NCBI RefSeq assembly: GCF_011378905.1
Contig: NZ_WTPY01000011.1
Location: 29,255-93,254 of the forward strand
Direction: 5' to 3'
Length of the DNA: 64,000 nt
DNA from: Paraglaciecola sp. 20A4
Lineage (GTDB): Bacteria > Pseudomonadota > Gammaproteobacteria > Enterobacterales > Alteromonadaceae
Shown: piece by piece, positions 63,984 to 64,000 of the stretch
Layout of the letters: every line of letters begins with the position of its first letter
Numbering within the stretch: the stretch's first letter is position 1
The notes under the pieces: model-generated
What the model saw: the letters and a program-made list of their open reading frames with translations, nothing else
Database searches by the model: none
Told to the model about the DNA's origin: nothing
Program-made: the position numbers and the translations under genes

Positions 63984-64000
63984 CGAAGGGGCTTAAATGA

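Overview
The window looks like chromosomal DNA of a marine gammaproteobacterium of the Alteromonadaceae, most like Paraglaciecola/Glaciecola. This is inferred from gene content (Cpx system, two large TonB-dependent receptors, GH31/GH13 glucan enzymes, a P450 demethylase-type cluster, a PEP-CTERM protein) and the fairly AT-rich composition; no rRNA or marker gene confirms it. I saw no tRNA, rRNA, CRISPR array, insertion sequence or prophage.

Layout. (1) 0-3.3 kb: a small SpoIIAA/STAS-like protein, then a cpxP-like gene divergent from cpxRA-like genes, with an exact CpxR box between them. (2) 3.3-9.5 kb: a P450 with its own ferredoxin and ferredoxin reductase, an AraC regulator, a zinc alcohol dehydrogenase and a serine esterase. 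This set resembles the clusters that O-demethylate methylated algal sugars such as 6-O-methyl-galactose. (3) 9.6-14.3 kb: a signal peptidase I, an MDR oxidoreductase, and a nitroreductase divergent from a LysR regulator. (4) 14.3-21 kb: the most striking region. It holds an atypical response regulator, a 632-aa secreted Asn-Ser-Asp repeat protein, a small secreted protein, a C39-type cysteine peptidase, a second small secreted protein with an LRGG site, and, convergent, an outer-membrane barrel with an N-terminal coiled coil. The peptidase plus coiled-coil barrel plus repeat protein recalls the Fap functional-amyloid export system of Pseudomonas, but the main polymer is a different, acidic SD-repeat protein and no FapA chaperone is present.

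(5) 21.5-26.8 kb: DoxX, an RluA-type pseudouridine synthase with a long N-terminal extension, a DHA2 drug exporter and an RhlE-like helicase. (6) 27-34.3 kb: a TonB receptor, LysR, a class II aldolase, an M14 peptidase gene broken by an in-frame TGA, and small proteins (ribbon-helix-helix, HD, Excalibur). (7) 34.4-39.8 kb: a solute-binding protein, a GH31 alpha-glucosidase/transglucosylase, a lipoprotein esterase, and a GH13 amylase that has lost its middle but keeps a recognisable C-terminal stub. (8) 40-48.8 kb: DUF1801, a diguanylate cyclase, a 999-aa protein of 22 kinesin-light-chain-type TPRs, and a second TonB receptor.

(9) 49-53.3 kb: an endonuclease/exonuclease/phosphatase protein, cardiolipin synthase, a PGPGW membrane protein, and a PEP-CTERM GDSL hydrolase behind a sigma-54-like promoter. 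(10) 53.5-64 kb: a stress/fermentation block with a VIT-type transporter, P3A H+-ATPase, glucan phosphorylase and acetoin reductase on the minus strand. Divergent from these are a CPA2 antiporter and a tandem Usp protein. The shared upstream region carries an FNR-type box and a possible 18-codon leader ORF. The block would fit glycogen breakdown, acetoin/butanediol fermentation and pH/ion homeostasis under low oxygen.
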